Source: Streptomyces alboniger (GTDB lineage: Bacteria; Actinomycetota; Actinomycetes; Streptomycetales; Streptomycetaceae). From it: DNA of 64,000 nt. A program made the position numbers and the translations under genes. Positions within the stretch are counted from its first letter, which is position 1. Each line of letters starts with the position of its first letter. The DNA lies in NCBI RefSeq assembly GCF_008704395.1, contig NZ_CP023695.1, forward strand, positions 6,510,001 through 6,574,000. The letters are read 5' to 3'. Shown piece after piece: positions 36,223 to 44,482 of this stretch. Below the pieces are notes generated by a model. The model had not been told where the DNA came from and ran no database searches. It worked only from the letters and a program-made list of their open reading frames with translations.

Positions 36223-36645
36223 TCAGGTCGTCAGGCGGCCGATGTCCTGCGGGTCGATGCCCGTCAGCTGGGCGATGCGCTGCGCGGGGATGCCCGCGGT
36301 GAGGGCCCGGTGCACGAGCGCCTCCCAGTCCTGGGTCGTATCCCGGTATTCGAGCAGCTCGCTCTCCATGTCCGTGACGGCCTGCGGCGCGCACTCCTGC
36401 TGGACCCGCAGCGCCTCCTCCTCGCTCAACGGCACGGGCAGGCGCTCGGCGTCCTCGGGGATGAGCGCCTCTGCCTCGGCGGGCAGGATCCTGACCTGCT
36501 CCGAGGAGACGGAGACGTCGTGGGCTTGCAGCCAGCCGTGCACGGCTGGCGTCTCCGTGCACTCCAGGCCCCCGAGGGCGGCCAGGGCCGCCCCCAGCCG
36601 CGGGCGCCGGTCGGGAAGAAGGAACAGGTATGCGTCATCGGCCAT
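36223..36645 (-). CDS. Uncharacterised 140-residue acidic protein
   Basis: A soluble acidic protein with an N-terminal alpha/beta half (YLFLLPDRRPRLGAALAALGG) and a C-terminal half ending in a helix-turn-helix-like pattern (LVHRALTAGIPAQRIAQLTGIDPQDIGRL cut at the turn GID). Only one glutamine-cysteine patch (QQECAPQ) stands out. The ribosome site before ATG 36645 is weak. I do not recognise a family; the C-terminal helices might bind DNA or another protein. It stands alone between the nickel-binding protein gene and the PAP2 gene. Confidence 0.6.
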   Translation of the reverse strand: MADDAYLFLLPDRRPRLGAALAALGGLECTETPAVHGWLQAHDVSVSSEQVRILPAEAEALIPEDAERLPVPLSEEEALRVQQECAPQAVTDMESELLEYRDTTQDWEALVHRALTAGIPAQRIAQLTGIDPQDIGRLTT

Positions 36646-36729
36646 CGCGGAAAATCGCCTTCTCGTTCGGTCATCACAAGCGCGCACGGATGCTAGTGCC
36701 CCGCCTTGCGCGATCTCACGCGCGACGGC

Positions 36730-38058
36730 TCACACCGGTTCGGGTTGCGGCTCCGGCTGGAGCGCCGGTGCGGTCTTCGGCTCCCACAGCCTGGTGGTCC
36801 GCATGTAGCCGTAGATCACGGAGGCCATCGCCAGCAGGAGAAGCGGCCCGAACACCCCGGGATGCTCGGCCATGTCCAGCGGCAGATAGCGGTACGACAC
36901 CAGGAGCCCGGTGAAGACCGCCGTGCCGTAGGCGACCAGCTGGATTCCCGAGCGGTCCCAGCCGCGGTCGAACGTGCGCAGCGCCGCCTCGACGGTGAGC
37001 GCGAACACCACGCCGGCGATGAGGTCCACGCCGTAGTGGTAGCCGAAGCCCAGCGTCGCGCTGAGCGTGGCGACCAGCCAGAACGCCCCCGCGAACCGCA
37101 GCAGGCGCGGACCCTTGCGGGAGTGGATGAAGATCGCGGTGGCCCACGCCGTGTGCAGGCTGGGCACGCAGTTGCGGGGCGTGATCCCGTCGTACGGCAC
37201 CGGTTGCGGGACGCCGATCGGCGGCGGTGTGTTCGGCCACAGGTCGGCCACCGCCCACTCCACGCCGCCGGTGCCGGAGGTGCCGGGGCCGTAGGCGAAG
37301 ATCGGTCCGACCACCGGGAAGATCATGTAGATGCCGGGCCCGATGAGGCCGATCAGCAGGAAGGTGCGCACCAGGTGGTGGCGGGGAAAGCGGCCCTCGG
37401 CCGCCACGTTGCGCAGTTGGTACAGGGCGACGACGATCGCCGCCACCGCGAGCTGTGCGTACACCAGGTCGAGAACGTACGTGCTGACCGGGCCGGAAGC
37501 CCTGAGTATGCGGCCTGCCAGCCACGACGGGTCGCCCAGTGCGTGATCGGCGGTGGCCACATACGGATCGAGCACGGTGGGGCGGGTCTTCGACGTGATG
37601 AGCAGCCAGGTGTCACCGGTCTTGCGGCCGGCCACGAGGAGCAGCCCCAGACCGACGCCCTTCAGCAGCAGGAGGCGTTCCTTGCCCGTACGACGCGTGA
37701 TCGCGAAAGCCGCACAGCCCAGCATCGCCCACAACGCGCCGTTGCCGATGAAGTGGTCCTCGGGCACCTCGGCGCCGACCGCCCACCGCACCGATACGAA
37801 GACGACGTCGACACCGATCGCGGCACCGGCCGCGATGAACCGCTGCCGCCAGGTGAGCACCACCATCATCAACGCCAGGCCGCCGTACAGAGGCCCCGGT
37901 TTGGGGGGAAATATGACCTCTCGCGCCTGGTTGGTGATCGGCCCCGGTACGCCGCCGTAGCGTCGCGCGGCGATCTCCAGCGCGATGAGGAATCCGAGGG
38001 TCACCACACACGCCGTGGCCCACAGGATCGCTCGCCCCCGCGAAACTATAGGTATCAA
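36730..38058 (-). CDS. PAP2-superfamily membrane phosphatase/transferase
   Basis: A 442-residue membrane protein with about ten hydrophobic segments. The active site is split as usual: CVPSLHTAWATAIF supplies the PSxH histidine, and GYHYGVDLIAG supplies the HYxxD pair. The spacing resembles the inositol-phosphorylceramide-synthase-like PAP2_3 branch, which moves phosphate head groups on lipids. The start is uncertain: TTG 38058 opens the frame without a good ribosome site. It follows the M50 protease gene by 55 bases on the same strand, so it could belong to the peptide locus or simply read through from it. Confidence 0.8.
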   Translation of the reverse strand: MIPIVSRGRAILWATACVVTLGFLIALEIAARRYGGVPGPITNQAREVIFPPKPGPLYGGLALMMVVLTWRQRFIAAGAAIGVDVVFVSVRWAVGAEVPEDHFIGNGALWAMLGCAAFAITRRTGKERLLLLKGVGLGLLLVAGRKTGDTWLLITSKTRPTVLDPYVATADHALGDPSWLAGRILRASGPVSTYVLDLVYAQLAVAAIVVALYQLRNVAAEGRFPRHHLVRTFLLIGLIGPGIYMIFPVVGPIFAYGPGTSGTGGVEWAVADLWPNTPPPIGVPQPVPYDGITPRNCVPSLHTAWATAIFIHSRKGPRLLRFAGAFWLVATLSATLGFGYHYGVDLIAGVVFALTVEAALRTFDRGWDRSGIQLVAYGTAVFTGLLVSYRYLPLDMAEHPGVFGPLLLLAMASVIYGYMRTTRLWEPKTAPALQPEPQPEPV

Positions 38059-38113
38059 TTGTTTGACCGATGGTTAGACGTTATTCGGATGACCGATCAT
38101 GTCACGACCGCCT

Positions 38114-39316
38114 TCACGGCCTGTGTGCGTGATCCGGCACCGCGGAAACGCCGGGCCTGGCCACGCGGAGGATCCCGTCGGCCAGGCGGGCCAGGGCGAG
38201 CAGGGTGGCGAGTGTCCAGATCGCGGCACCGGGCCAGCCGAAGCCGAACAGCAGCGGTGCCAGGACGAGCAGCATGAAGGTGATGAGCAGGGCGGGGAAG
38301 ACCATGGCCAGCAGGCCGTACGGGATGCTCCACCCGCGGGTGAACTGGCGAGGCTGCGGGCTCTGGCGCCACAGGTGCTGACTCAGCCACGAGCGGGCGT
38401 CGGCCATGGCGCGCGGCCGCACGAAGGGCTCGTCGACGAAGGCCAACAGGAGCAGATAGCCGTCGAGTCTGAGGAACGGAATCAGGTTGATGGCGACCGT
38501 GAAGAGGTTGGCCAGCACCAGCCGCCACCAGAACTCGGCTGGCCCGGCCAGGTCGGCAGCCGCGAGGAGAGCGGCGAGCGAGGCCACGCCGGCGTTGACC
38601 ATGACGCCGGCCAGGGCGACGACGGAGCGGGCCCTGCGGGGCAGGCGCCAGCTGGAGGAGACGTCGCAGAAGAACGCGGGGCAGACGTAGTACAGGAGGG
38701 CCACGCCCATGCGGCGCGGGTGGCCGCCGAGTGCGGCGACCGCGGTGGCGTGGCCGAACTCGTGGCAGACGTTCACCACGATCATGGCGAGCAGGATGTG
38801 CCACCACATGCCGGGTGAGGGGTCGAGCAGCGACCGGGCCATGTCCGGGAAATGGGTGGCGGCCAGACAGACGCCGACGACCAGGAGCAGCGCGTACAGC
38901 AGCCGCGTGATCCGGCTACCGGCGAGGGTGCCCACCGCGGCCAGCGCGCGGGTCAGTCTGTGCGGCCGGTAGAGCGTGAGTTGGATGGTGACCGGGTTGG
39001 GCCGCGTGAGTCGCTTTTCGGCGGCTGCGGGGCCGTCGGTTTCGAGCAGGCCGAGGCGCGTGAAGTGCTGGAGTAGTTCAGCGGCCTTCCGCGCCCCGAT
39101 CCGGGCCGACCAGGCGCGGGTGACCTCGTCGCGGGAGCGGGTGCCGTCCAGGTCTCGCAGGAGCCCGATCGCGTCCCGGCCCATGCGGAGATACAACCCT
39201 TCCGGCAGACTCACCACGGTTCTCTCGCCGTGAGTGGTGAACTCGACGCCGGGTCGCAGAGCGGGCCGGGATGGCGTTTGCACGGGCGGGGCAGGCGAGA
39301 CAGCCGAGGTAGTCAT
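38114..39316 (-). CDS. PqqD-like domain fused to M50 intramembrane metalloprotease
   Basis: A 400-residue protein. Residues 22-95 (GERTVVSLPEGLYLRMGRDA, then LLQHFTRLGLLE) look like a small winged-helix PqqD-type module, the fold of RiPP recognition elements. Residues 130-390 are a multi-span M50 protease with HEFGH at 185-189 and the third metal ligand in FLRLDGY (Asp285), plus the CPAFFCDVSSSW element seen in peptide-processing M50 enzymes such as daptide MpaP. It therefore should bind a peptide leader and cut it in or near the membrane. The gene directly upstream encodes the candidate peptide, 148 bases away. Confidence 0.85.
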   Translation of the reverse strand: MTTSAVSPAPPVQTPSRPALRPGVEFTTHGERTVVSLPEGLYLRMGRDAIGLLRDLDGTRSRDEVTRAWSARIGARKAAELLQHFTRLGLLETDGPAAAEKRLTRPNPVTIQLTLYRPHRLTRALAAVGTLAGSRITRLLYALLLVVGVCLAATHFPDMARSLLDPSPGMWWHILLAMIVVNVCHEFGHATAVAALGGHPRRMGVALLYYVCPAFFCDVSSSWRLPRRARSVVALAGVMVNAGVASLAALLAAADLAGPAEFWWRLVLANLFTVAINLIPFLRLDGYLLLLAFVDEPFVRPRAMADARSWLSQHLWRQSPQPRQFTRGWSIPYGLLAMVFPALLITFMLLVLAPLLFGFGWPGAAIWTLATLLALARLADGILRVARPGVSAVPDHAHRP

Positions 39317-39464
39317 CAGGTCAGGTCTCTGTGGGGAGCAGGGCGAGTGATGCCCGTCGGGCCCGGCACGGGCCGCCTCGTGAAACGACGTTGCGCGAGG
39401 GCGAGTAACGCCGGGCGAGGCGGCGCGCGCCGGAGGAGGGGAGGGAGTTGCCGGTGGGGGCGTC

Positions 39465-39737
39465 TCAATGGGCGCCGTTCCACCACCGCTGGGTGTTGTA
39501 GGCGGCCGAGCCGAAGTTCTTGACCGCCTGGGCCCCGTGGTTCCACGCATCACCCCAGTTCCCCTTCACGCCTTCGTGGACGGCCTGCCCGGTGTGTCCC
39601 ACCCCGTCCCAGCCCTGCTTCCACGCCAGCTCGCCGGGTCCGTCGAGCGGTGCGACGTGGGCGTCGAGGGGCTCCAGGACCTCGATGTCCAGATCCAGTG
39701 TCGGGTCGAGGGCCTGCGTGCTCATGAGCGCCTGCAT
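39465..39737 (-). CDS. Candidate RiPP/bacteriocin-like precursor peptide
   Basis: A 90-residue peptide without cysteine or a signal sequence. The first 34 residues are acidic and leader-like (LDLDIEVLEPLDAHVAPLDG), similar in feel to the LxLxxLExLxA leaders of daptide-type peptides. The remainder is Gly-, Ala-, Trp- and His-rich, net near neutral, with two imperfect 17-18-residue repeats (WDGVGHTGQAVHEGV and WGDAWNHGAQAVKNF) and the end RWWNGAH. ATG 39737 has AGGA seven bases upstream; ATG 39725 is an alternative. It lies just upstream of the PqqD-M50 protease gene, the expected position of its substrate. No known family was recognised. Confidence 0.65.
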   Translation of the reverse strand: MQALMSTQALDPTLDLDIEVLEPLDAHVAPLDGPGELAWKQGWDGVGHTGQAVHEGVKGNWGDAWNHGAQAVKNFGSAAYNTQRWWNGAH

Positions 39738-39991
39738 GTGCGTTCCTGCTTTCTGTCCGGAGAGGGTGGCGGGTGCCCGCCTGACGATTCAGAGAAGCAG
39801 AACACCGACGCTCTTTCTCCTACCGCCCATTCGCCCCGGCGCGAAGTCGCTCGATTGGCGCCCCCAGGGCGGACCGGTCCGGCGCGTCCGCCACGACGAA
39901 CCCGCTGGGTGAGCCACTATCACGCCGGGAAATCCAAACGGTTTCCCCACTCCAAGTGTGTGCAGTCCCAGTGTTCGCAGAAGGGGAATTC

Positions 39992-40426
39992 ATGTCCGTA
40001 GTACGTCGTGTCTCCGCACTGTCCGTGACGGTTCTGGCGGCAGCCAGCCTGCTCACCGTCCCGGCCCACGCCAGTTCCACCTCCGCCACCTGCGGAAGCC
40101 GACTCGAGCACTACAGCGGCACCTTCACCGGAAGCTTCAAGCCCACCGGGAACAAGGCCACCCACCACGTCACCGTGGAGTTCCTCGAAAGCAACGCGGT
40201 GCACGCCACCTCGGTCAACAGCAAGACCGGCAAGGTCCAGTCCACGGGCGCCAATTACTTCGTCGCCGAGGTCGACAAGAGCCCTGCGATCGCCCTGAAC
40301 ACCATGGAAGGGACTTTCGCGGGTCTCCCGTCCTGCAACTCCCACGGGCATGTCGTCAAAATCAAGGGCGGAGTCTCCAAGGACGGTTTCAAGACCGAAG
40401 CGCCCTTGACGCTCCGAAGGGTCTGA
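39992..40426 (+). CDS. Small secreted protein
   Basis: A 144-residue protein with a clear Sec signal peptide (RRVSALSVTVLAAASLL, cleavage after PAHA) and a mature part of about 116 residues that is rich in Ser, Thr, Gly and Lys, with two cysteines (CGS near the start and SCNS near residue 122) that could form one disulphide. Beta-strand patterns (HYSGTFTGSFKP, HHVTVEFLES) suggest a small all-beta domain. AAGGGG lies five to six bases before the ATG. It is divergent from the precursor gene and convergent with the ABC gene, so it may belong to the peptide island, for example as an immunity or surface protein, but that is only positional. Confidence 0.8.
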   Translation: MSVVRRVSALSVTVLAAASLLTVPAHASSTSATCGSRLEHYSGTFTGSFKPTGNKATHHVTVEFLESNAVHATSVNSKTGKVQSTGANYFVAEVDKSPAIALNTMEGTFAGLPSCNSHGHVVKIKGGVSKDGFKTEAPLTLRRV

Positions 40427-40473
40427 CACCGCCCGACCATTCCCCGCCTCGATACGCCTGTCGTCCTCCCGGG

Positions 40474-42465
40474 TCATGCGGGATCCGCGACGGTGGGAGA
40501 GGCGGGGTTCGGAATGCTTTTGGTGGGGGCGTACTGGGCGGCCTGCGCGGTGAACATGGCGGCGTAGCGGCCCCCGGCGGCCATGAGTTCGTCGTGGCTG
40601 CCGTGCTCGGCGAGGCGTCCGTGATGGAGCACGTAGATGCGGTCGGCATGGCGCACTCCCGACATGCGATGGGTGACGAGGACCACGGCCCGGTGGGGGG
40701 CGGCGAGGCGGCGGATGCGGTCGAAGGCCTCGATCTCGGCCTCGGGGTCGAGGGCGGAGGTGGGTTCGTCGACGATGAGGACGCTGTCAGCCCGGGAGGT
40801 TGAGCTGCGCCAGTGGGTGCGGGCGAGCCCCACTTTCTGCCACTCACCGCCGGACAGTTCGATGGCTCCGCGGAACATGCGGGCCAGCAGACTCCGCAGC
40901 CCGTCGGGGAGTTTGGCGATGACGGGGCCTGCCCCGGCGTACTCCACCGACGGTCGCAGGTCCTGCGGTGAGGCGCTGCGGGCGGGGCGGCCGAGGCGGA
41001 TGTTCATCGCGGCGGTCACGGGCCAGCGCTGGAAGTCCTGGGTGAGCAGACAGACGCGTTCGAAGAGCTGGGAGCGGTTGAGGTCGTTGATGTCCGCGTC
41101 GCCCCACAGGAGGGTGCCGTCCTGGGGAAGCAGCAGACCCGAAAGGATCTTCATCAGCGTGCTCTTGCCCGAGCCGTTCTCGCCCACGACGGCGGTGACC
41201 GATCCCATGGGCAGCGTGAGCGTCACCTGGTCCAGCGCCGGGGTGTCACGGTCGGGGTAGCGGTAGGTGACGTGGTCCAGCACGATCCGCTCGACGCGGT
41301 CGGGGACGGGGGCGCCGCCGTCGGGGATGGTGCGTTGTGCGGCCTGGACGAGGAAGCGTCCGTGGTCGCGTACGTACAAGGACTCCTCGTGCAGCTGGTT
41401 CACGTTCATCACCAGCGCGCCCAGACTGGCCGACCCGGTCCGTACGGCGATCACCGCGGTGCCCGCGACGGCCAGACTCATGTGACCGCTCGTGATCAGC
41501 CAGAACATCGTCCCGTAGGTCGCCGCCATCGCGAGGCCGGACAGGGCGGCGGCGACCCACTCGGTGAGGGCCTTGCTCGTGGCCAGTCGCTCCTGCTCGG
41601 CTTCGGCGCTCTCGGCCATCCGCCGGTAGCGGCTGAGCAGGAAGGCGCCGACGGCGTGGATACGCACCTCCTGTGCGGCGCTTCGCTCGGTGAGGAGGTT
41701 GCCGATGAGGCGGCCGGCGCGCACGTGCTCGATCCAGCTCATCCGTGACACGTAGCGCTCCTGTGCGACACGCATGGCGCCCCAGCCCCGTGGGGCGGCG
41801 ATCAGGATCAGCATGGGCAGCAGGGCGGGGTGCAGGACGGTGAGCACGCCGGCCGTGGTGATCAGCGAGATGACGCCGTTGAGCGCGGCGACGCAGGCCC
41901 CGATCATGCGGCGGGCGGAGGCCGGGCCGTACTGGGCGATGTCGATGAGCCGGCGGAAGTCGGGGTCGTCGATCGCCTCCAGTTCGACGGAGGCCGAGGC
42001 GGCCAGGTACTGGGTGGTCGCGATCCGCTCGACGAGCGGTTCCAGACGCCCCGCCCGGGAGGTGGACCACGCGGCCAGGGCCGAGTTGACGACGCCGACG
42101 ACCCCCGCGGCGAGCAGGCCGGGCAGCAGGGCGTGCAACCGCTCGACGGGGCTGCCGGTGCCGCCGAGCAGGGCGTGCATGACGGCGTTGACGGCGAGCA
42201 GTCCGACGGCCGCGGCGATGCCCTGGCCGATCTCGCTCATCGCCACCGCGAGGAGCGCTCGCCGGTCGGCGTTCCAGGCCATGCGCAGGGTCGCTCCGAC
42301 CAGGCCCGGCATGGAGCGGAGCGCGGAGCGCATGGTCAGGTCCAGGGTGGCGTGCTCGTGTTGGGACCAGCCCATGTCGTAGCGCAAGGGGCCGCCGAAC
42401 AGCTCCCGTTCGGCGTCGGAGACCTTGGGCTCGGCCATGCGTACCGGCCCGAAGAACCTCTTCAC
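40474..42465 (-). CDS. ABC exporter, fused permease and ATPase
   Basis: A 663-residue half-transporter. A six-helix permease (residues 60-350) is followed by an ATPase with Walker A GENGSGKST, Q-loop LLTQDFQRW, signature LSGGEWQKVGLART, Walker B VLIVDEPTSALD and H-loop VTHR. There is no C39 peptidase domain, so any leader must be removed elsewhere, which fits the nearby M50 protease. Architecture and sequence feel match exporters of peptide natural products. GTG 42465 follows GGAGG by about seven bases and overlaps the stop of a 24-codon micro-ORF (GTGA); ATG 42438 is a weaker alternative. Confidence 0.88.
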   Translation of the reverse strand: MKRFFGPVRMAEPKVSDAERELFGGPLRYDMGWSQHEHATLDLTMRSALRSMPGLVGATLRMAWNADRRALLAVAMSEIGQGIAAAVGLLAVNAVMHALLGGTGSPVERLHALLPGLLAAGVVGVVNSALAAWSTSRAGRLEPLVERIATTQYLAASASVELEAIDDPDFRRLIDIAQYGPASARRMIGACVAALNGVISLITTAGVLTVLHPALLPMLILIAAPRGWGAMRVAQERYVSRMSWIEHVRAGRLIGNLLTERSAAQEVRIHAVGAFLLSRYRRMAESAEAEQERLATSKALTEWVAAALSGLAMAATYGTMFWLITSGHMSLAVAGTAVIAVRTGSASLGALVMNVNQLHEESLYVRDHGRFLVQAAQRTIPDGGAPVPDRVERIVLDHVTYRYPDRDTPALDQVTLTLPMGSVTAVVGENGSGKSTLMKILSGLLLPQDGTLLWGDADINDLNRSQLFERVCLLTQDFQRWPVTAAMNIRLGRPARSASPQDLRPSVEYAGAGPVIAKLPDGLRSLLARMFRGAIELSGGEWQKVGLARTHWRSSTSRADSVLIVDEPTSALDPEAEIEAFDRIRRLAAPHRAVVLVTHRMSGVRHADRIYVLHHGRLAEHGSHDELMAAGGRYAAMFTAQAAQYAPTKSIPNPASPTVADPA

Positions 42466-42536
42466 AGGGCGCCTCCCCGAGGGGCGGCGTCTTCGAACGC
42501 AGGATGAATGAGGGCAGGGCGACACAAGCGGTGCAT
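42462..42536 (-). CDS. 24-residue micro-ORF translationally coupled to the ABC exporter
   Basis: ATG 42536 is preceded by GAGGAG with five bases of spacing. The frame runs 24 codons, starting MHRLCRPALIHPAFED and ending APRGGAL, and its TGA overlaps the GTG of the exporter by four bases. The peptide has one cysteine and two histidines. It may be a coupling leader, a second small peptide product, or a chance frame that gives re-initiation. No family was recognised. Confidence 0.5.
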   Translation of the reverse strand: MHRLCRPALIHPAFEDAAPRGGAL

Positions 42537-42775
42537 GGGCGCTCCTCGGCGTACGATGCGGACAGGTGATCGGATAACTCAGCCGTTCCTGTCCCCGTCA
42601 CGGGTGCACGGGAGCTAAATCTAGAACCGGATTTCGAATAGCCGGGCGACCCTTGGTGGGGTGGAGCGCGCCGCGCCGTGATGCTGCGTTCGACCACTCC
42701 TGTGGGTCTGGGTACGTCGTCCGGGGGATTGCCCAGCACGGGCGTCCGGGGTGGGCGGCCCCGTCGGTCGCGCGT

Positions 42776-43645
42776 TCACCGCGGCGCGGCGGCGATCTCT
42801 TCGAGGAAGGGGCCGATCGCATCGATGAAGTGGTCGTTCCGGTCCCCGGCCACCATGTGCCCGGCGCCCGCCACGTCGACGCGCCGCGCGTGGGGAACCC
42901 CGGCGCAGAACTCCTCGGCGATGTCCTCGCGCACCACGTCGCTGATCCCGCCGCGGACGAGCAGGATCGGCGCGCCGACGCGGCGTGCGGCGTCGAGGAG
43001 GCGCTCCGCCATGCCGGGCGGGTCCATCCGGCCCTCGAAGCTGTCCAGCAGGCGGGGGTCCCAGTGCCAGACCCAGCGGTCGCCGCGGCGCCGCAGGTTG
43101 TCACGTATCCCCATTGCCCCCGACTCCGAGGGTGGCCGGTGCGGCAGGTAGGCCGAGACGGCCGCGGCCGCTTCCTCCACGCTGGCGAACCCGTGCGTCC
43201 GTCGCATGAACTCGACGATCCGCACGACTCCGCGAGGGTCCGGCCGATGGGCGACGTCGACGAGCACCAGGGCGCGGACCGCCGCTTCGGGGGCCTCTCC
43301 GGCGGCGAGCAGCGCACTCAGTCCGCCGAGCGAGGCGCCGATGACCACCGGTCGGGCGCCGAGTCCGGCGACGAGCGCACGGACGTCGTCGGCGAACAGG
43401 CCGAGGTCGTAGTCGCCGTCGGCCGACCACGCGCTGGTGCCGTGGCCGCGCAGGTCCGGGGCGATGACCTGCCAGCCCAGCGCGGCCAGCCGGGGGCCGG
43501 TCCGGCCCCAGGCGTGCCGTGTCTGGCCGCCGCCGTGCAGCAGGACGAGCGGAGGCGCCGACGCCTCGCCCCACACGTCCGCCGTGAGCCTGATCCCGCC
43601 GCGGCCGGCGAAGCTGCGGGCCCGTCGCGGCGCGCCGGCCGTCAT
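42776..43645 (-). CDS. Alpha/beta hydrolase
   Basis: A 289-residue alpha/beta hydrolase with oxyanion-hole motif LLHGGGQTRHAW, nucleophile elbow GASLGG (serine), acid RGGISDVV and final histidine in GAGHMVAGD. The cap region (residues 150-210, FMRRTHGFASVEEAAAAVSAY) is Ala-rich. It is likely an esterase or epoxide-hydrolase-like enzyme of a degradation route. The ATG overlaps the TetR stop by four bases (ATGA), so the two genes form an operon in which the repressor precedes its target enzyme. Confidence 0.88.
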   Translation of the reverse strand: MTAGAPRRARSFAGRGGIRLTADVWGEASAPPLVLLHGGGQTRHAWGRTGPRLAALGWQVIAPDLRGHGTSAWSADGDYDLGLFADDVRALVAGLGARPVVIGASLGGLSALLAAGEAPEAAVRALVLVDVAHRPDPRGVVRIVEFMRRTHGFASVEEAAAAVSAYLPHRPPSESGAMGIRDNLRRRGDRWVWHWDPRLLDSFEGRMDPPGMAERLLDAARRVGAPILLVRGGISDVVREDIAEEFCAGVPHARRVDVAGAGHMVAGDRNDHFIDAIGPFLEEIAAAPR

Positions 43646-44280
43646 CGCGCGTCCCCGGTTCGCAGCGGCGCGAGGAGCCGGTCGCGGTGGGGGTCGGCGG
43701 CCGCCGCGGCGAGCGCGACGTCCAGCGCGAGCAGCGCGCGTTCGAGGAACCGGTCGTCGTCGATCAGTGCGGCCACCCACTGGTGCAGCGCGCCCACGCA
43801 CGCGGTGCTGACCACGGCGGCCAGCGCGTCGGTGGCGATGTCGGTGCGCAGCAGGCCCCGCGCCCGCGCGTCCGCCAGCGCCCTGCGGAGGTGGGTGTGC
43901 GGACTGCGGTGGAGTACGAGGCCGCTGTCCTCCCACTCACGCACCATGCGACGCGATACGACCGGATCGCCCACGAACAACTGGACGGTCGACCTGACGA
44001 CCTCCCTCGGGTCATCGGCTCCCTGCGACCCCAGGCGGCGCTCCAGCTCGTCCATGAACTCGGCGGCGAGCGCCTCCCAGATCTTGTCGCGCGGTCCGAC
44101 CAGGTTGTACACGGTGGCAGGGGAGACCTCAGCCCGCGCGGCGATCCGCTCGGTACTGATCACCGCTTCCGGGCCCTCCCGCAGCAGTTCGCGCGTCGCC
44201 TCAAGGATCCGCCCGCGCCGCCGCGCCTTGTGCCGCTCGCGCAGCCCGCCTTCGACGGCCTCCATACGCGCACACCCCAT
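43642..44280 (-). CDS. TetR-family transcriptional regulator
   Basis: About 212 residues. The helix-turn-helix is RGRILEATRELLREG followed by ISTERIAARAEVSPATVYNLVG, typical TetR; the C-terminal ligand domain is all-helical with VVSTACVGALHQWVAALI. ATG 44280 was used, with the alternative ATG 44265. It is co-transcribed with the hydrolase gene (ATGA overlap), and operator-like repeats (AACTTAGAG and AACTTTAGAGG, with the dyad AGAGGTCCCTCT) lie at 44297-44330, so autoregulation and control of the divergent PEP mutase gene are likely. Confidence 0.87.
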   Translation of the reverse strand: MGCARMEAVEGGLRERHKARRRGRILEATRELLREGPEAVISTERIAARAEVSPATVYNLVGPRDKIWEALAAEFMDELERRLGSQGADDPREVVRSTVQLFVGDPVVSRRMVREWEDSGLVLHRSPHTHLRRALADARARGLLRTDIATDALAAVVSTACVGALHQWVAALIDDDRFLERALLALDVALAAAAADPHRDRLLAPLRTGDAR

Positions 44281-44296
44281 TCCTCTGAGCCCAGAA

Positions 44297-44330
44297 ACTT
44301 AGAGACATCTATAACTTTAGAGGTCCCTCT
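44297..44330. promoter_or_regulatory. TetR operator-like repeats
   Basis: AACTTAGAG and AACTTTAGAG recur 16 bases apart, and AGAGG/CCTCT forms a five-base dyad around two bases at 44319-44330. The A/T-rich patch between the divergent TetR and PEP-mutase-family genes is the expected operator and promoter position. Confidence 0.5.
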
Positions 44331-44482
44331 GGATTCTGCAAGGCTCTGGCCGCAGTGACGTTTCTCTGGTGAAAGCGCTGGGCCGGGAGGGTGAGGGGAG
44401 CGCGGGTCGGGGAGGCCCGCTCCTCGTGCCCGAAATCATCCTGTCTCGGCCACCCCCCACCCACATGACCAGGAGTCAGGCG

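Noticed and set aside
38097..38807. A minus-strand Arg/Pro-rich frame overlapping the M50 gene
   Set aside because: It is the +1 shadow of the M50 protease, whose HEFGH motif and helices are clear.
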